A DNA stretch of 64,000 nt, from assembly GCA_963921425.1 (NCBI GenBank), contig OY992835.1, positions 3,968,001 through 4,032,000 of the forward strand, written 5' to 3'. The stretch comes from Dryas octopetala. Taxonomy: Eukaryota > Streptophyta > Magnoliopsida > Rosales > Rosaceae. Position numbers and translations under genes: made by a program. This document shows positions 23,175 through 35,500 of the stretch, one piece after another. A model generated the notes under the pieces. The model did not search any database. It saw only the letters and a program-made list of their open reading frames with translations, and was not told the origin of the DNA. Each line of letters opens with the position of its first letter. Position 1 is the stretch's first letter.

Positions 23175-24970
23175 CACCCCCAAACTTAGATTTTGCTAGT
23201 CCTCGAGCAAAAAGAACAAAGAAAAGACTCAAGACAGACTCAAAACATCCCAACACATGACTTCATAAGTACAGCCATAACTAGCATAGTCAAGCAAATG
23301 CATATAGAATTTATTTTTCAACCTCTAATAATGCTTCAATTAACATACCTCTCTCCTCCATGAAATATGTAGACCATCCTTGACACAAACTCAAGTGTTT
23401 AGACAAACAAGACTAAATCAGCATACCCAAAATAGATTCAACTCCAATTCTCACTAAGGCATACTCTCAATAATAAAACGCTCAGAGATTGGGTTAACAC
23501 GTGCACTCAAGTATATGTGAGAGATGATATGATAAATAAATGTAAAAAGCTCACATAATAATCATGAAAGAAAGGCACAATGAAACAAAAACATTGATCT
23601 CAATAGAAGGAATTAAAATACTTGGAATAGAATCAATAACCATAGGCTTCCCTTTAATCTAGACTCCACATTATGAACTACAATTCTCCCAAGATCAAGT
23701 AGGGCTTTTATAAGGTTGTAATGGAGGCTTAGGTTAGGATAAGGTATTGAAATAAAACGGATAACAAAACGCTACAGACTATGAATTTGCACAAAACAAT
23801 AGTAGAGGCATTCCTTGCATAATTTGCACTCATAGCCTTGAACTCAAACACTTTTCTTCTTCAATCTTTGGAAATCGTCCCTTTCCTTCAATTAAATTAT
23901 TTTTTTTTTTTTTTTTTTTTTCAAGGGAACGACAAACAATCTTAAGCACAATTCCTTCTCCTTTTACATCAAGCTACGCATAGACATTTCTTTTCAACCT
24001 CACATTTTCACCAACTCCATGCAAACTCATAGGTAAGGTAAACGGGTAGAGGAGTGAAACTCCCCCAAACTTAGGTTATGGTATGAGGGTAAACAAAGAA
24101 GAGGTCATTAGGCTCAAAATGTTTGACTAGGGTTATAACATAGGGTAGGCTTTAGGCTATGGGTTAAAAAACAAACAAGGCCTAATATCATCTCCTAAGA
24201 TTCATGTAGTTATATCCATGCTTTGTATAGAATAAGAGAGAAGTTCTAGCTCTTTGATTCATAAGTATATTCCAAGTACTTAATCAAAAGAAAAAATAAT
24301 GAGATCACAACGACTTTATATGACAAGCAAATATTAGAGTAATGTTAACACTCAGGAATTGAAGTACAGGGCTCAAAAGCTCACTTAGGTCATACAAGTC
24401 TACTCTATCAGAAATATGCATCTCTAGACATGCAAGTCATTACTCAAGTTCATGAAAACGAGGCCACAAGTCCATAGAGTTGTAAAGCATGTTATGAAAC
24501 AATACTAGAGATAGAAGAATACATACTATATATACGGGCTAAACATGCTCATAATAACCATACATAATAAAATCAATTAGTTGGGGACTCAAGACAAAAA
24601 CAAACAAAAACACTCAAAAACTTTTTTTTTTTTTTTTTCACACACTAAAAACTAAAAATGAGCGAAAACTAAAAACTAAAACTAAAAATGTGTTGCATTC
24701 CCCACCCCCAAACTTAAAGGAAACATTGTCCTCAATGTTTAAATGAATGACAAATATGATGTACAATGTAATGAAAAAGAGGCAGGGAAAAACAACACAT
24801 AAAACAAAAGTACTGAACTGAGCAAAGAGAGGGTGAAAACGTACCTTGGCTGATGTGAAAATGGCTCGCCCACACATAGGTACAAAATCACCTCCTCGTC
24901 GTCATCCATCCCTTGGGTTGCCTCCCAAAAAGCGCTAAGTTTCATGTCTTCAGCCAGACCTAGTCTTGTA
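23175..24970 (-). other. Polypurine tract and 3' noncoding region of element C
   Basis: The PPT (23175-23192; minus strand TAAGTTTGGGGGTG at the LTR edge) is followed by about 1.8 kb with no env-like gene. A T22-like run lies near 23909-23931 and another near 24621-24638. Close to the pol stop is a second purine tract (24698-24720) and CATTGAGGACAATG (24724-24737), the same pair of motifs as in element A. Confidence 0.7.
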
Positions 24971-27678
24971 CTAGAATTCAATTTTTTCTTGATTCAGCTC
25001 AAAATCAGGCTCAAGGAAAGGCTTCACGCGATGACCATTAACCTTAAATATGTTCCCATTCTTCGGATTCTTGAGTTCAACTGTACCATAGGGAAACACT
25101 CGAATCACCTCATAAGGTCCGGTCCATCTCGAACGCAACTTGCCTGGGAAGAGACGTAATCGTGTGTCATATAATAACACCTTCCCTCCAACAAAGAACT
25201 CTCTCGGACGTAGCTTCTTATCATGGTACCTCTTGGTCCTTTCCTTGTACAACTTAGCATTCTCATATGCGAAATGTCGTATTTCTTCCAACTCACTAAG
25301 TTGCAACTTCCTTTTCTCACCAGCGGCATGAATATCAAAATTGAACTTTTTGATCGCCCAATATGCCTTATGTTCCAGCTCAACTGGTAAATGACAAGCT
25401 TTCCCATAGATCAGTCGAAATGGAGACATTCCAATGGGCGTCTTGTAAGCCGTGCGATAAGCCCATAGTGCATCATTAAGCTTGGTAGACCAATCCTTCC
25501 TATTGGCGAGCACTGTTCTTTCCAAAATGAACTTAATCTCACGGTTCGAAATTTCTACTTGCCCACTCGTCTGCGGATGATAGGGAGTAGCCACTTTATG
25601 CCTTATGCCATATTTCTTCATCACGGCCTCAAACAGCTTATTGCAAAAATGCGACCCCCCATCACTAATGATTGCTCTCGGGGTACCAAATCGTGCAAAG
25701 ATATTGGTCTTAAGGAAATTCAAGACCACTCGAGCATCATTAGTCCTACAAGCGACAGCTTCCACCCACTTAGAGACATAATCAACTCCAACCAGAATGT
25801 ACTCGTATCCAAAAGAAGATGGAAATGGTCCCATGAAATCTATACCCCAAACATCAAAGATTTCGACTTCCAACATGAAGTTCAGTGGCATCTGATCACG
25901 AGCAGAAATATTTCCCATTTTCTGACATCTATCACATGTGAGATAAAACTGATGACAATCATGAAAAATAGTGGGCCAAAAGAAACCTGCTTGAAGAATC
26001 TTGTAAGCGGTCTTAGTTCCTCCACCATGGCCTCCACATTCTTTAGAATGGCACATCTCAATGACATTCCTCTGCTCCATTTCCGGTACACATCGTCTTA
26101 TCAACTGATCTGACCCATATTTGAACAAATAAGGATCATCCCACACATATTGTCTGACATCATGCATAAACTTCTTCCTTTGGTAGTTTGTCAGATCATT
26201 GGGCAACACTCCACTTGCTAAATAATTTGCTATGTCAGCATACCATGGAGTAGTCAAGATGGCAAAAAGCTGCTCGTCCGGGAATGACTCTCGTAACGGT
26301 AGTGTGTCCTCCTCAGATTGTTCCTCATTGACAAGTCTGCTCAAATGGTCTGCTACCACATTTTCACAACCTTTCTTGTCTTTGATCTCAATGTCAAATT
26401 CCTGTAGCAACAGAGTCCATCTAATCAACCTCGACTTTGCATTTTTCTTATTCAGCAAATACTTGAGAGCGGCATGATCCGTGTAGATGGTGATCTTAGA
26501 CCCAATCAAATAACTCCTAAATTTCTCCAAAGCAAAGATCACAGCAAGCAATTCCTTCTCGGTAGTAGAATAATTCAATTGAGCATCATTCAGAGTCCTA
26601 CTTGCATAATAAATCACATGCGGCAGCTTCTCAACTCTCTGACCCAAAACAGCTCCAACAGCATAATCACTTGCATCACACATGAGCTCAAACGGCAAAT
26701 TCCAATCAGGTGGCATAATGATCGGAGCGGAAGTGAGCAGCTTCTTCAACTTGTTAAAGGCAACCAAGAAATCCTCATCAAACTCAAAATTCACTTCTTT
26801 TTGCAATAAGGTGCACAAAGGCCTAGAAATCTTAGAAAAGTCCTTAATGAACCTCCTATAAAACCCAGCATGACCTAGAAAGCTCCTCACTTCTTTAACA
26901 CTCGATGGAGGCGGCAATCTTTGTATCACATCAATCTTGGCCTTATCAACTTGTATGCCCTCCTTCGAAATCACATGCCCTAATACTATCCCTTGTTGGA
27001 CCATAAAATGACATTTTTCCCAATTAAGCACTAGATTGGCCTCTTGACATCTTTTCAGAACTAGAGACAGATTATCCAAACATGTATCAAAAGATGAACC
27101 AAAAACAGAAAAATCATCCATAAATACCTCAATGATTCGTTCCACCATATCAGAGAAAATAGACATCATGCATCTCTGAAATGTTGCGGGCGCATTGCAC
27201 AATCCGAATGGCATCCTCCTATAAGCAAATGTACCGAATGGACATGTGAACGTGGTCTTCTCTTGATCCTCGGGCGCAATAGCAATCTGATTGTACCCAC
27301 TATAACCATCCAAAAAGCAATAGTGACTATGGCTAGCCAACCTTTCCAACATCTGGTCAATGAATGGCAAAGGAAAATGATCCTTCCTCGTTGCGGTGTT
27401 CAGCTTCCGATAGTTAATACAAACACGCCAACCGGTTTGTGTTCTTTGGGGAACCAACTCATTGTGCTCATTCTTCACCACAGTAATACCACTCTTCTTT
27501 GGCACCACTTGAACAGGACTAACTCACTTCGAATCACTAATAGGATAAATAATACCAACATCCAACAATTTGATTACCTCGTTACGCACAACTTCCTTCA
27601 AAGTTGGATTCAGTCTCCTTTGGCCATCACGAGTAGGCTTAGACTCCTCCTCAAGCAAAATTCTGTGCATACAAACTG
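24971..27678 (-). pseudogene. pol: RT-RNase H-integrase part of element C, with nonsense codon
   Basis: From 27508 to 24971 an open frame of 845 codons holds reverse transcriptase (FMDDFSVFG), RNase H ([17 protein letters not shown]) and integrase (H-H-C-C finger, then [16 protein letters not shown] and a glutamate exactly 35 residues after that aspartate). Just upstream, in the same frame, TGA at 27524-27526 replaces the tryptophan codon found in element A in the conserved [11 protein letters not shown] block. Further upstream the frame is broken at 27678/27679. The catalytic residues themselves are intact. It would have copied and integrated the element. Confidence 0.9.
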
Positions 27679-30210
27679 AATTTCGGCTATGGTCCATCCC
27701 AATGCTAACCGATTTTCCTTCAGAACTCTCAAAAGTCTTTCTTCCTCGCTTGCACTCAAATTAGCTGCAATAATCACAGGCAAGGTCTCATTTTCTCCCA
27801 AAAATGCATATTTCAAGTGCTCCGGTAACGGTTTCAGCTCCAACTTAGGTGCTTGTTCAATGGAAGGAAGTGTCTTATGATTAGTGGGTACTAACATTTC
27901 AAATGGGTTGGACCACTTATTTCTGAGAGGTCGGGTGCCTTCCAAGAGTTTTGGAGCTTTTTCCACTTTTTCCTCTAACTCACTGGACTCTGGTGCTCTC
28001 AAAACAACCTCCAATGTATCCTCTGCACCGCTGGTTTCGCACACTTCCTCAACTAATGGGTCCAAACTATCAATCCTCAAGCAATCATCCTCCTCCTTTG
28101 GATACTTTATCGCACCAAAAACATCAAACTCAACTGTTTCACCAAGTACAGACATTGTCAACTTCCCATTACTTACATCAATCTTGGTGTTTGCTGTGGC
28201 CATGAACGGTCTTCCCAATATGATCGGTAGCTCATTTCCTCTAATTGCGGTATCCTCCATTTCAAGAATGATAAAATCAGCGGGCATGATCAAATCTGCA
28301 ACCCGAACCAGCACATCTTCAACCACACCTTTCGGAACCTTTACTGAACGATCTGCCAATTGAAGAGTAACACTCGTAGGTTTAAGATCTCCTATGCCCA
28401 ACTGTGCGAAAACTGAATACGGCATCAAATTAATACTTGCTCCCAGATCCAACAATGCCTTCTCAAACTTATGATTCCCCACCAAACATGGAATTGTGAA
28501 ACTGCTCGGATCTTTCAACTTTGGTGGCAGCTTTCTCTGCAAAACAGCACTGACTTCTTCACTTAAACACACCTGCTCGTGTTCTTTGAATTTCCTCTTG
28601 TGTGTGCACAATTCCTTCAAAAACTTGGCATACTTAGGAATCTGCTGAATAGCATCAAGCAAAGGAATGTTGATTTCCACTCTCTTAAACATCTCCAAAA
28701 TTTCCTTAGCTTGCTCATCCTTACTCTGCTTCCTTTGCCGTTGAGGAAAAGGCAATGGAGCTCTTGGAATAGAGGAAGTACTCTCGGCCTTCATGCTAGC
28801 ACGCGTTGCAATGTGCTTTTCTTGCTTCTTTCTTTCCTCCTCTTCCTCATCCTTAACCTTAACTTTATCCCTCTTGTACTTTTCCACTTGTTCAGGATCT
28901 AGCATCTCAACTTCGTCCTCATTGCCTGCATTATCATCTCGAGTAATGCCCACTTTGTTGTCAATCACTTTCCCACTTCTCAAAGTAGTGATTGCTTCGG
29001 CCTTATCCTGAATTGGTGCACCCTTTACCACTTTGTCCAAAGTTAATGTCACTTGTTCCAATTGGGCTTCCAAGTTCGAGATAGCTTTAGCTGTGACACT
29101 CAACTGCTCTTCAGTCTTATTCATAAACGACTTGGTATTATCAGACATCGAAGTTGTACTCTGAGCTAGTGCGGCAATCATGTCCTCCAAATAAGTGCTT
29201 CGTTGCTCTACAGGGGACTGTACACTCGGTCTAACTTGAACTTTTCCAACCTCAAAACATGACTCTCCTTGTGATGGCCTAGCTCCTTGGTTTGCCATCA
29301 GAACCTGCATCATCTGCTTAAGCTCAGACATCTCAGCTTCCATAGCTGATTTCTTTTCCACTCTTTTCTGTCTATTCCACTGCTGTGAACTCAACGCCAA
29401 TGTGTCAAAGAGTGTCCATGCTTCCTCAAAAGTCTTCTTTTTCAGTGCTCCTCCACATGTCATATCCACCATATTACGATCTTGATCCAACAGACCCTCA
29501 TAAAAGTACTCAATCTGCATCCATAGGGCAAAATTATGGTGTGGACAGGAAGTCAGAAGCTCTTGGTACCTTTCCCAACTCTCATGAAACACTTCGTCCT
29601 CTGATTGTGTAAACCCTAAGATCTGCTTCCTCACAATGGTAGTCTTGCTAACTCGATAGAACCTCAGAAGAAACTTAGATGCCAGTTCGTCCCATGTTTT
29701 AATAGAGGCGACCTGCAAGGAAAACAACCAATGTTTAGCTTTATCTTTAAGAGAGAATGGAAATAACCTTAACTTCCTTTGATCATCGCTCAACCCCCTC
29801 AGCTTGCCAATCTCGCATATTGCATGAAATTTCTTAATATGCACGTAGGGATCCTCTCCTTCTAGACCATGAAATGATGGAAGAAGTTTGATTGTCCCAC
29901 TTGAAAGTTCAAAATCAGCTTCCACTTGAGAGTAAGCAATGCATGTAGGTTGAGCTAGAAGCGTTGGAGACGAATAATCACTCAAAGGTATTCTCATTTG
30001 AGAGGCATTCGGCTGCAAGGTCTCCTCGACTTCCGCTTTTGATTTCTCCTCTTCGTCTGCTTCTTCAGATTCACTCCCTTTCAGTGACACAAGAGTTGAC
30101 CTCATCCTTAATGGTGTCCAATTGAGTCTCGGCCTGCCCTTGTACGCACTCAACACCTTTTGGCCTTCTACACGTGAAAGATGAGTGATCTTCGAATTTG
30201 ATTCTTCCAT
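27679..30210 (-). pseudogene. gag-pro: Gag-protease part of element C, ended by a frameshift
   Basis: A single frame from ATG 30210 holds the gag domain (LLPSFHGLEGEDPY, FPFSLKDKAKHWL, TSCPHHNFALW), a long charged linker rich in E and K, and the protease with DLGAS near residue 588. No zinc knuckle is visible, unlike element A. After GWTIAEI the sequence lacks about 16 bases found in element A's equivalent region. This shifts the frame at 27678/27679, and 22 unrelated codons follow before a stop (27610). Unlike element A there is no stop between gag and protease. Confidence 0.9.
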
Positions 30211-30261
30211 TGTACCTTAGAAACAAGAGAAATCAGTGAACCAAAAGAAATAAAAACAGAA

Positions 30262-30471
30262 AATAAAACCTAACTAAAATGACTTAATTAAAGTTAATTA
30301 AACTAGCAATCAACACAAATAACAATTAAAGTTAACTAAAATGACTTAATTAAAGTGACTTAAATGACTTAATTAAAGTTAATTAAACTAGCAATCAACA
30401 CAAATAACAATTAAACCTAACTAAAATGACTTAATTAAAGTTAATTAAACTAGCAATCAACACAAATAACA
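30262..30471. repeat. Short tandem repeat in the leader of element C
   Basis: Three imperfect copies of a 60-80 bp unit rich in ttaattaaa and containing agcaatcaacacaaataac, between the primer site and gag. It probably arose by slippage. No function can be read from it. Confidence 0.85.
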
Positions 30472-30474
30472 ATT

Positions 30475-30491
30475 CCCCGGCAACGGCGCCA
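30475..30491 (-). promoter_or_regulatory. Primer binding site of element C (tRNA-Asp)
   Basis: The minus strand reads TGGCGCCGTTGCCGGGG, a perfect 17-base complement of the 3' end of plant tRNA-Asp(GTC) as I know it, 6 bases from the LTR edge. This is the best-kept primer site in the window. Confidence 0.9.
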
Positions 30492-30497
30492 AAAACT

Positions 30498-31071
30498 TGT
30501 TGTATGTTTTCCTAGAGCAAATTAAATAACATTTCCTGAGCTCTAAGTTAACTCGCAAGTGCACGAATCGCGGAGTAGCAAAGCTTACAAATACGAGGTC
30601 GATCCCACAGGGAATTGGACTAGTGTATGATTACTAACTCAATTAAATTTAATTAACTCAACTCTAACTCACACACGCAAATGGGGGTTTTGATTGGTTT
30701 TTGGAACTGGACTGACTAATAAATAAATAGCAAAACTTTAAAATAACAAACGGAATGAATTTGGATAAAACAATAATAAAGAACACTAGTGGTCAGAATC
30801 CACCACTAGCATACCATTCACTCTACTATGGACAATAACAATCAATATATAAACATGTTGACAAAGTTCGTCTACTAAAAGGTTTGGCTAGTCACTTTTA
30901 GCAATTACTCCCCTTACTGTGAATAAACTAAGAGCTTCTTGGGCCTTCCTTAGCCAGTTAACTTGCATGTTCCCTAGTGCTAAGCTAAGGCAGCTGTTAC
31001 CCATGCAAGAGTCATTACGATTTGTGAGAGTGACAAACACATAGCGCATAGCTCCAAATTAATGTACCCTA
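30498..31071 (-). repeat. 5' LTR of element C, outer 1.6 kb missing
   Basis: Matches 21018-21591 with five substitutions and no indel, then stops at the tetramer ccct followed by a; beyond it is CACTA TNP2 coding sequence. The promoter half of the LTR is therefore gone. A frame (30980-31708) reads across the junction and fuses TNP2 residues to about 25 LTR-encoded ones; it is an accident. Confidence 0.92.
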
Positions 31072-31700
31072 GATCTTGCTGCATCTTATCTACTATAAAA
31101 GCATCCACCACTTTACTACATATAGAATTGAAGAATAAACAGAATCTGGTCATAACATATCTCACAGGCTTCTCCAACATTGAACGTATGGCCACAGGGA
31201 GCAATTGTTGCATAAAGATATGACAATCATGTGAATTGAGGCCAACAAGTCTTAAATCCTCCATTGATACCAGACTTCTAACATTTGAAGAATAATACTC
31301 AGAGACTTTCATACTAAGAAAGGATTTGCATACAGTTCTCTTCTCTTCCCTAGACAAATTCCAACTTGTTGCACGCAGATATGTTCTTTTTTCTCCAAAA
31401 ATAGGTGATAATTCAGTACGTACCCCCATGTCCAGGAGATTTAAAGGAGCAGCAAGACCATCTTTTGTTTTTGTAGGAATGTTCAATAATGTACCGATAA
31501 TACTATCGCATACATTTTTCTCAATGTGCATAACATCGAGAATATGGCGAACATAAAGAGATTTCCAATATTCCAGTTCAAAAAAGATTGACTTCTTCTT
31601 CCAACACGCTCTTGTATCACCCTCCACACGGTTACGGGGCCACTGCTCTTGTATCACCCTCCACACGGTTACGGGGCCACTTTTTTTTTTTTTTTTCGAG
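31072..31700 (-). pseudogene. TNP2-like: Core fragment of CACTA TNP2 transposase
   Basis: The frame carries SLYVRHILDVMHIEKNVCDS, GIRTEL-like MGVRTELSP, SSNVRSLVSMEDLRLVGLNS, HDCHIFMQQLLPVAIR and FFNSICSKVVD, textbook blocks of the plant TNP2/Transposase_21 family downstream of its catalytic region. It is open for about 190 codons. It starts after an A/T run at 31681-31697 and ends at the element C junction (31071). The DUF4218-type domain that should follow is absent. Confidence 0.9.
31608..31681. repeat. Two tandem copies of a 37-bp unit at the TNP2 exon edge
   Basis: 31608-31644 and 31645-31681 are identical by eye and are followed by a T run. 37 is not a multiple of 3, so in the coding strand the copy shifts the frame. 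It is a local duplication at the start of the exon. Confidence 0.9.
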
Positions 31701-31958
31701 AGGCACACTTCTACAAATACCCCTCTTATAAATCAGTGAATAACTGATGTTTATTCATGTTTCTGGCGATGTCTAGGCATGCGATATCTAATGTACCTAC
31801 TTAAGATATCGTTTTGACACTGATATCCATTTTGAGGTTAGACATCTTTTTTATTTTGATTCTGATGTCCAATAGGCCCTTTAGATATCAGTTCTCCAAT
31901 TTCTAGTGAATTAAAATTCTGAATCTGATATTAAAGATAGGAAACACATCGTTAATTA
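31698..31958 (-). other. Probable TNP2 intron, left half
   Basis: Noncoding sequence between the core exon and the P1 insertion. It has several gatgtc/gatatc-like hexamers (about 31769-31905) that resemble the stretch gccgatgtctattac next to the CACTA end at 52888, so they may be subterminal-type repeats. The other half of the intron is 44389-44522. Confidence 0.45.
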
Positions 31959-32344
31959 TGTAATGACCCGACCCAAATGTCACAAGAAATTTAAATCTTT
32001 TTTATTCGTAATGGCCATTTAGAGGCGTAGTGGGAAATTGAATTGTGAGACCTCGTATTTCTTGTAAAAATTTATTTTAAATATTTGAGAACTTATTTTC
32101 AAAATAAAAAGGTTTTTGTTTAATTTCTAATTTAAGTTTTAAATTGGGTTTGACCATAAGGTTGACTTTTTATTTAACGAGCTCTGGACTTCGAGTTTGT
32201 ACTTGTTGAACAGGTCTCGAGCCCACGATTTCATAGACACGTAGCACGTATCGATCTAAGTTACGGTTTGAGAAATATGGGCATTTGAAGCGAGAAGTAA
32301 TTTTGTAAATTGACAATTTGGGTTAAAAAAAAATCAGATTTTAA

Positions 32345-32370
32345 ATTTTTATTTTCTCTCTCTCCTCACT

Positions 32371-32422
<52 letters not shown>

Positions 32423-32509
32423 ACCCTCCCCCCAAACTCCTTCTCTCTCCAGCCTCCCTCCCTCGTCGTCAGGCCAGGAGGCGGAGATGCCACCGCCTCA
32501 GCCCCCCTC

Positions 32510-32584
<75 letters not shown>
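32345..32584. repeat. Two (CT)n microsatellites in P1
   Basis: CT runs at about 32372-32420 and 32512-32584, separated by GC-rich sequence. The frames across them (Leu-Ser or Arg-Glu repeats) are not genes. Confidence 0.95.
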
Positions 32585-32585
<1 letters not shown>

Positions 32586-35500
32586 ACCTCCCCTGCGCAC
32601 GCGACAGTCCGACTAGAGCTTGGCTCTCCGGCCACCTTCTTGGCAGTACAAGACCACCGGTGTGCAGCCTTTATGCCGGCCGTACTCCCTTGAGCCTCCC
32701 TTCGCCGGCCAGTCACCACAGACGGTGGATCGACGCGAGGAAACTAGCGGACCCGCCTCTTCCTCCCTGCGATTTCCGCCACCTTCGGCATCGGTTAGAC
32801 TCGATTTGAGGTGGGTTTTTCTCCTCTTTCCATTGGCTTTAAATTCCCCAATGAAATTGTTGGTTAACTTTTGAGTATTTGAAAATTTTGATTTTTGGGG
32901 TTTAGGAACCCATTTCGGGTTCCCTTGGGATTCTGAAATTGGGGGTTGTTCTTGGGTGTTCGTAGACAATTCCCATCTTTATAAAACCCCAATTGTTGTT
33001 TACAATCGTAAATTTTGAGAAACTTATAGAAATTGTGAAGTTTGGATTTAGCAATGTCATTTGGGCGGCGACAGTGGTGGTTCTGACCCTCCACTGTCAA
33101 TTTGGCTGTTTGAATGTGAAATTTGGACTGTATTAAGTTAGGTATTGAAGGTTGAAAGGTGGAAGTTGCTCAAAGTAGACGAAATCTCAAATTAGACCGT
33201 AATTGGACACTTTGCGATGCCGGAATGACTTTCAAACGAGCCCGAAGTATATCGTACAGGAGGTTTATATGGAATTAATTAACGGATGTTGGTTTTTGAG
33301 TCGAGTTGGATTTTAAATTTGGGTTTGAGGGTATTTTTAATTTAGTCGTTAAAATATAGAAAGGTTGAGCGGAACACCTAGACCCACACATGCACTTTTG
33401 ATTTGTGGATGAGCCAAACCTAATTTCATGTCTTATTTCCTTACTTATAGGTGACACGATTGAGACTCGAGACGATCCGGTGGAGGATTGAAGCTAAGTT
33501 TCTCACTGTGAGTGGATTTTGTCCTTCCGAATTATTTTGCGTATTTAATGGATTAAATCCTTTTTTGGTTTATTTGAGTATAGTTTAAGTTAAAGGATTT
33601 TGGATATGGTTATGTTTTGATTGAATTATGATTTTCAAAGTATATAAATGTCATCATAAGTCTTTATTAAATGATATTTTCTTTATATGAGATAGATATT
33701 TTGTCTTGGTTTAAGAGTAGCGAGAGTTAAATAATTTCCACGTGATTTTGATACAATTAATTATTGAGAATAAATAGATTTCAAGCCTGAATAAACTATG
33801 AGTGATATTTAAGTGACTGATAATCTTGTAGCTAATCTCTCATGTGTAACGACCCGACCTAAATTTTGCTAGAAATTTGAATTTTTATTTAACTTTGTTT
33901 TACAAAGCTCTAAAGGAAACTGAATTGTGACACTTCGAGAAAAAAAAAAACCAAAAAAAAAAAAAAACTTTTCTTCTAAATTCAGTTAAAAAAATAACAA
34001 AAAAAAATTTATTATTCGGTAACTCATTTTGTTTTTGCAAAAATAAATTTATTTAAATTTACCTATTATCGTTTTATTTTATAACGTGTTAATTTAAAGG
34101 TTTAACCCAGATTTTAGACTCAAATATTTAATTGGTTTTTTGTTTCAATTCTAGTTTGTTGGAAAGGTTTCGACCTAACGAACGCGTAGGATCGAACAGT
34201 TTGTTAATCAGAACTACAGGTTGAATTTTATAGACGAACAAAGTTTGGGGATATTTTAGACTTTTGCGTTCTAGAGATTTTTTCTAGAAAGACCCAATTT
34301 TATTTAAATTTCCTATCTCTCTCTCTCTCCTCACTCACGCATAGCCCCCCCCCCCCGACTTCTCTTTTCTCTCTCTCTCTGGCCGATCATCTTCTCCGAC
34401 GAGGAGGACTCCCTCGTTTGGTAACCAGAGGCGGCGAGGCCTCCACCCAGCTACTCGCCGTCCTTCTCTCTCCCTCCCCATGTCTCTCTCATGTTTCACT
34501 TTCTCTCTCTCCCCTCCCGCACATCTCTCTCTCACACCTCCCTCTGCGCGCGCACATACCCACCACAGCCACCATCGCTGACCACCTCCTGTCGACCCCG
34601 ACCACCGGCGACCTCCCTCTCAAGCTGACTGTCACCTCCCAGTCATCCTCCTTGCCGAGCTGCCCCTTTACATGCGAAAACTAGCCAGAAAACCACCCAG
34701 CTGCCGCCCCCTCTCTTCGTCAATTCCGGCCACCCCCAGCCTCCATTCAACTTGTTTTCAGGTGGGTTTTCCCTCCCTCTTGATGGGCTTTCAATCTCTT
34801 GTGTTGTGGTTGCTTAATTTTGAGTTTATATGGAAGATTGAGTTTGGGGGTTTAGAGAGTCATTTCGGGTTTGTCTTAGTTTTTCGGATTTGGAGGCTAT
34901 TATGAAGTTTTTTTTTCTTTTGGACAAATTATGTCCCTAGGAGACTCAATGAATGTTTAGGATCATAATTTTAGAGAAAATTTGGAGGATTTTGAGTATT
35001 GAAAAGTTTGATTGCAAGGGTTGGAACCCATTTCGGGTCTGCTGAGGATTGGCTGAGTCTTATGGTAATTTTGGTGTGGTTTTGGACAATCTCATTGACA
35101 GGACCGCCCCCGGATTCCACCCTGAAACCCGGAGAGGTCCTGCGGGAATCCGAAATCAAGGAAAATCCTACCGAAAATTCGGCAGAACCTCCCCTGAAAA
35201 TGGACTAACCCAGAAATTTCAAAACCTGTTAAAAAGCACTTCTAAACAGCAACCACCTCTACCACAACCAAAAAGGGGTCTCAGACCCAACAATTAAAAA
35301 AAATAACTTTATAGTTTAAGTATGGTTATCAGAGCCACTACTCTATTACAAGGAATTTCAACAAAAAAATTAAATGGCGCCTATAGGGTCCGACTAGAGA
35401 GATGGATGTAACTGCCTCGACTTTATTGGCTCGACCTCCACCAAAGCTACTACCTGGGGGACAATTTAAGACAAAACAAGAAAAACTGTGAGATAACTCA

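Larger units (their letters stand above)
21018..31071 (-). mobile_element. Athila-like Ty3/gypsy LTR retrotransposon C inserted in the CACTA element
   Basis: On the minus strand: truncated 5' LTR (31071-30498), 17-base tRNA-Asp primer site, leader repeats, gag-protease, RT-RNase H-integrase, 3' noncoding region, PPT and a complete 3' LTR (23174-21018). The LTRs begin TGTTGAGTGCTC and end CATACAACA. Over the 574 bp the two LTRs share I count 5 differences (about 0.9%), so insertion was recent. The flank at 21013-21017 (atagc) would be one half of the duplication; the other half went with the missing outer part of the 5' LTR. Confidence 0.92.

Noticed and set aside
30475-30491. tRNA-Asp-like bases at the primer site (also 10743, 54968, 8237)
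   Set aside because: Only the 3' terminal 12-17 bases of the tRNA complement occur, so these are primer sites and not tRNA genes.
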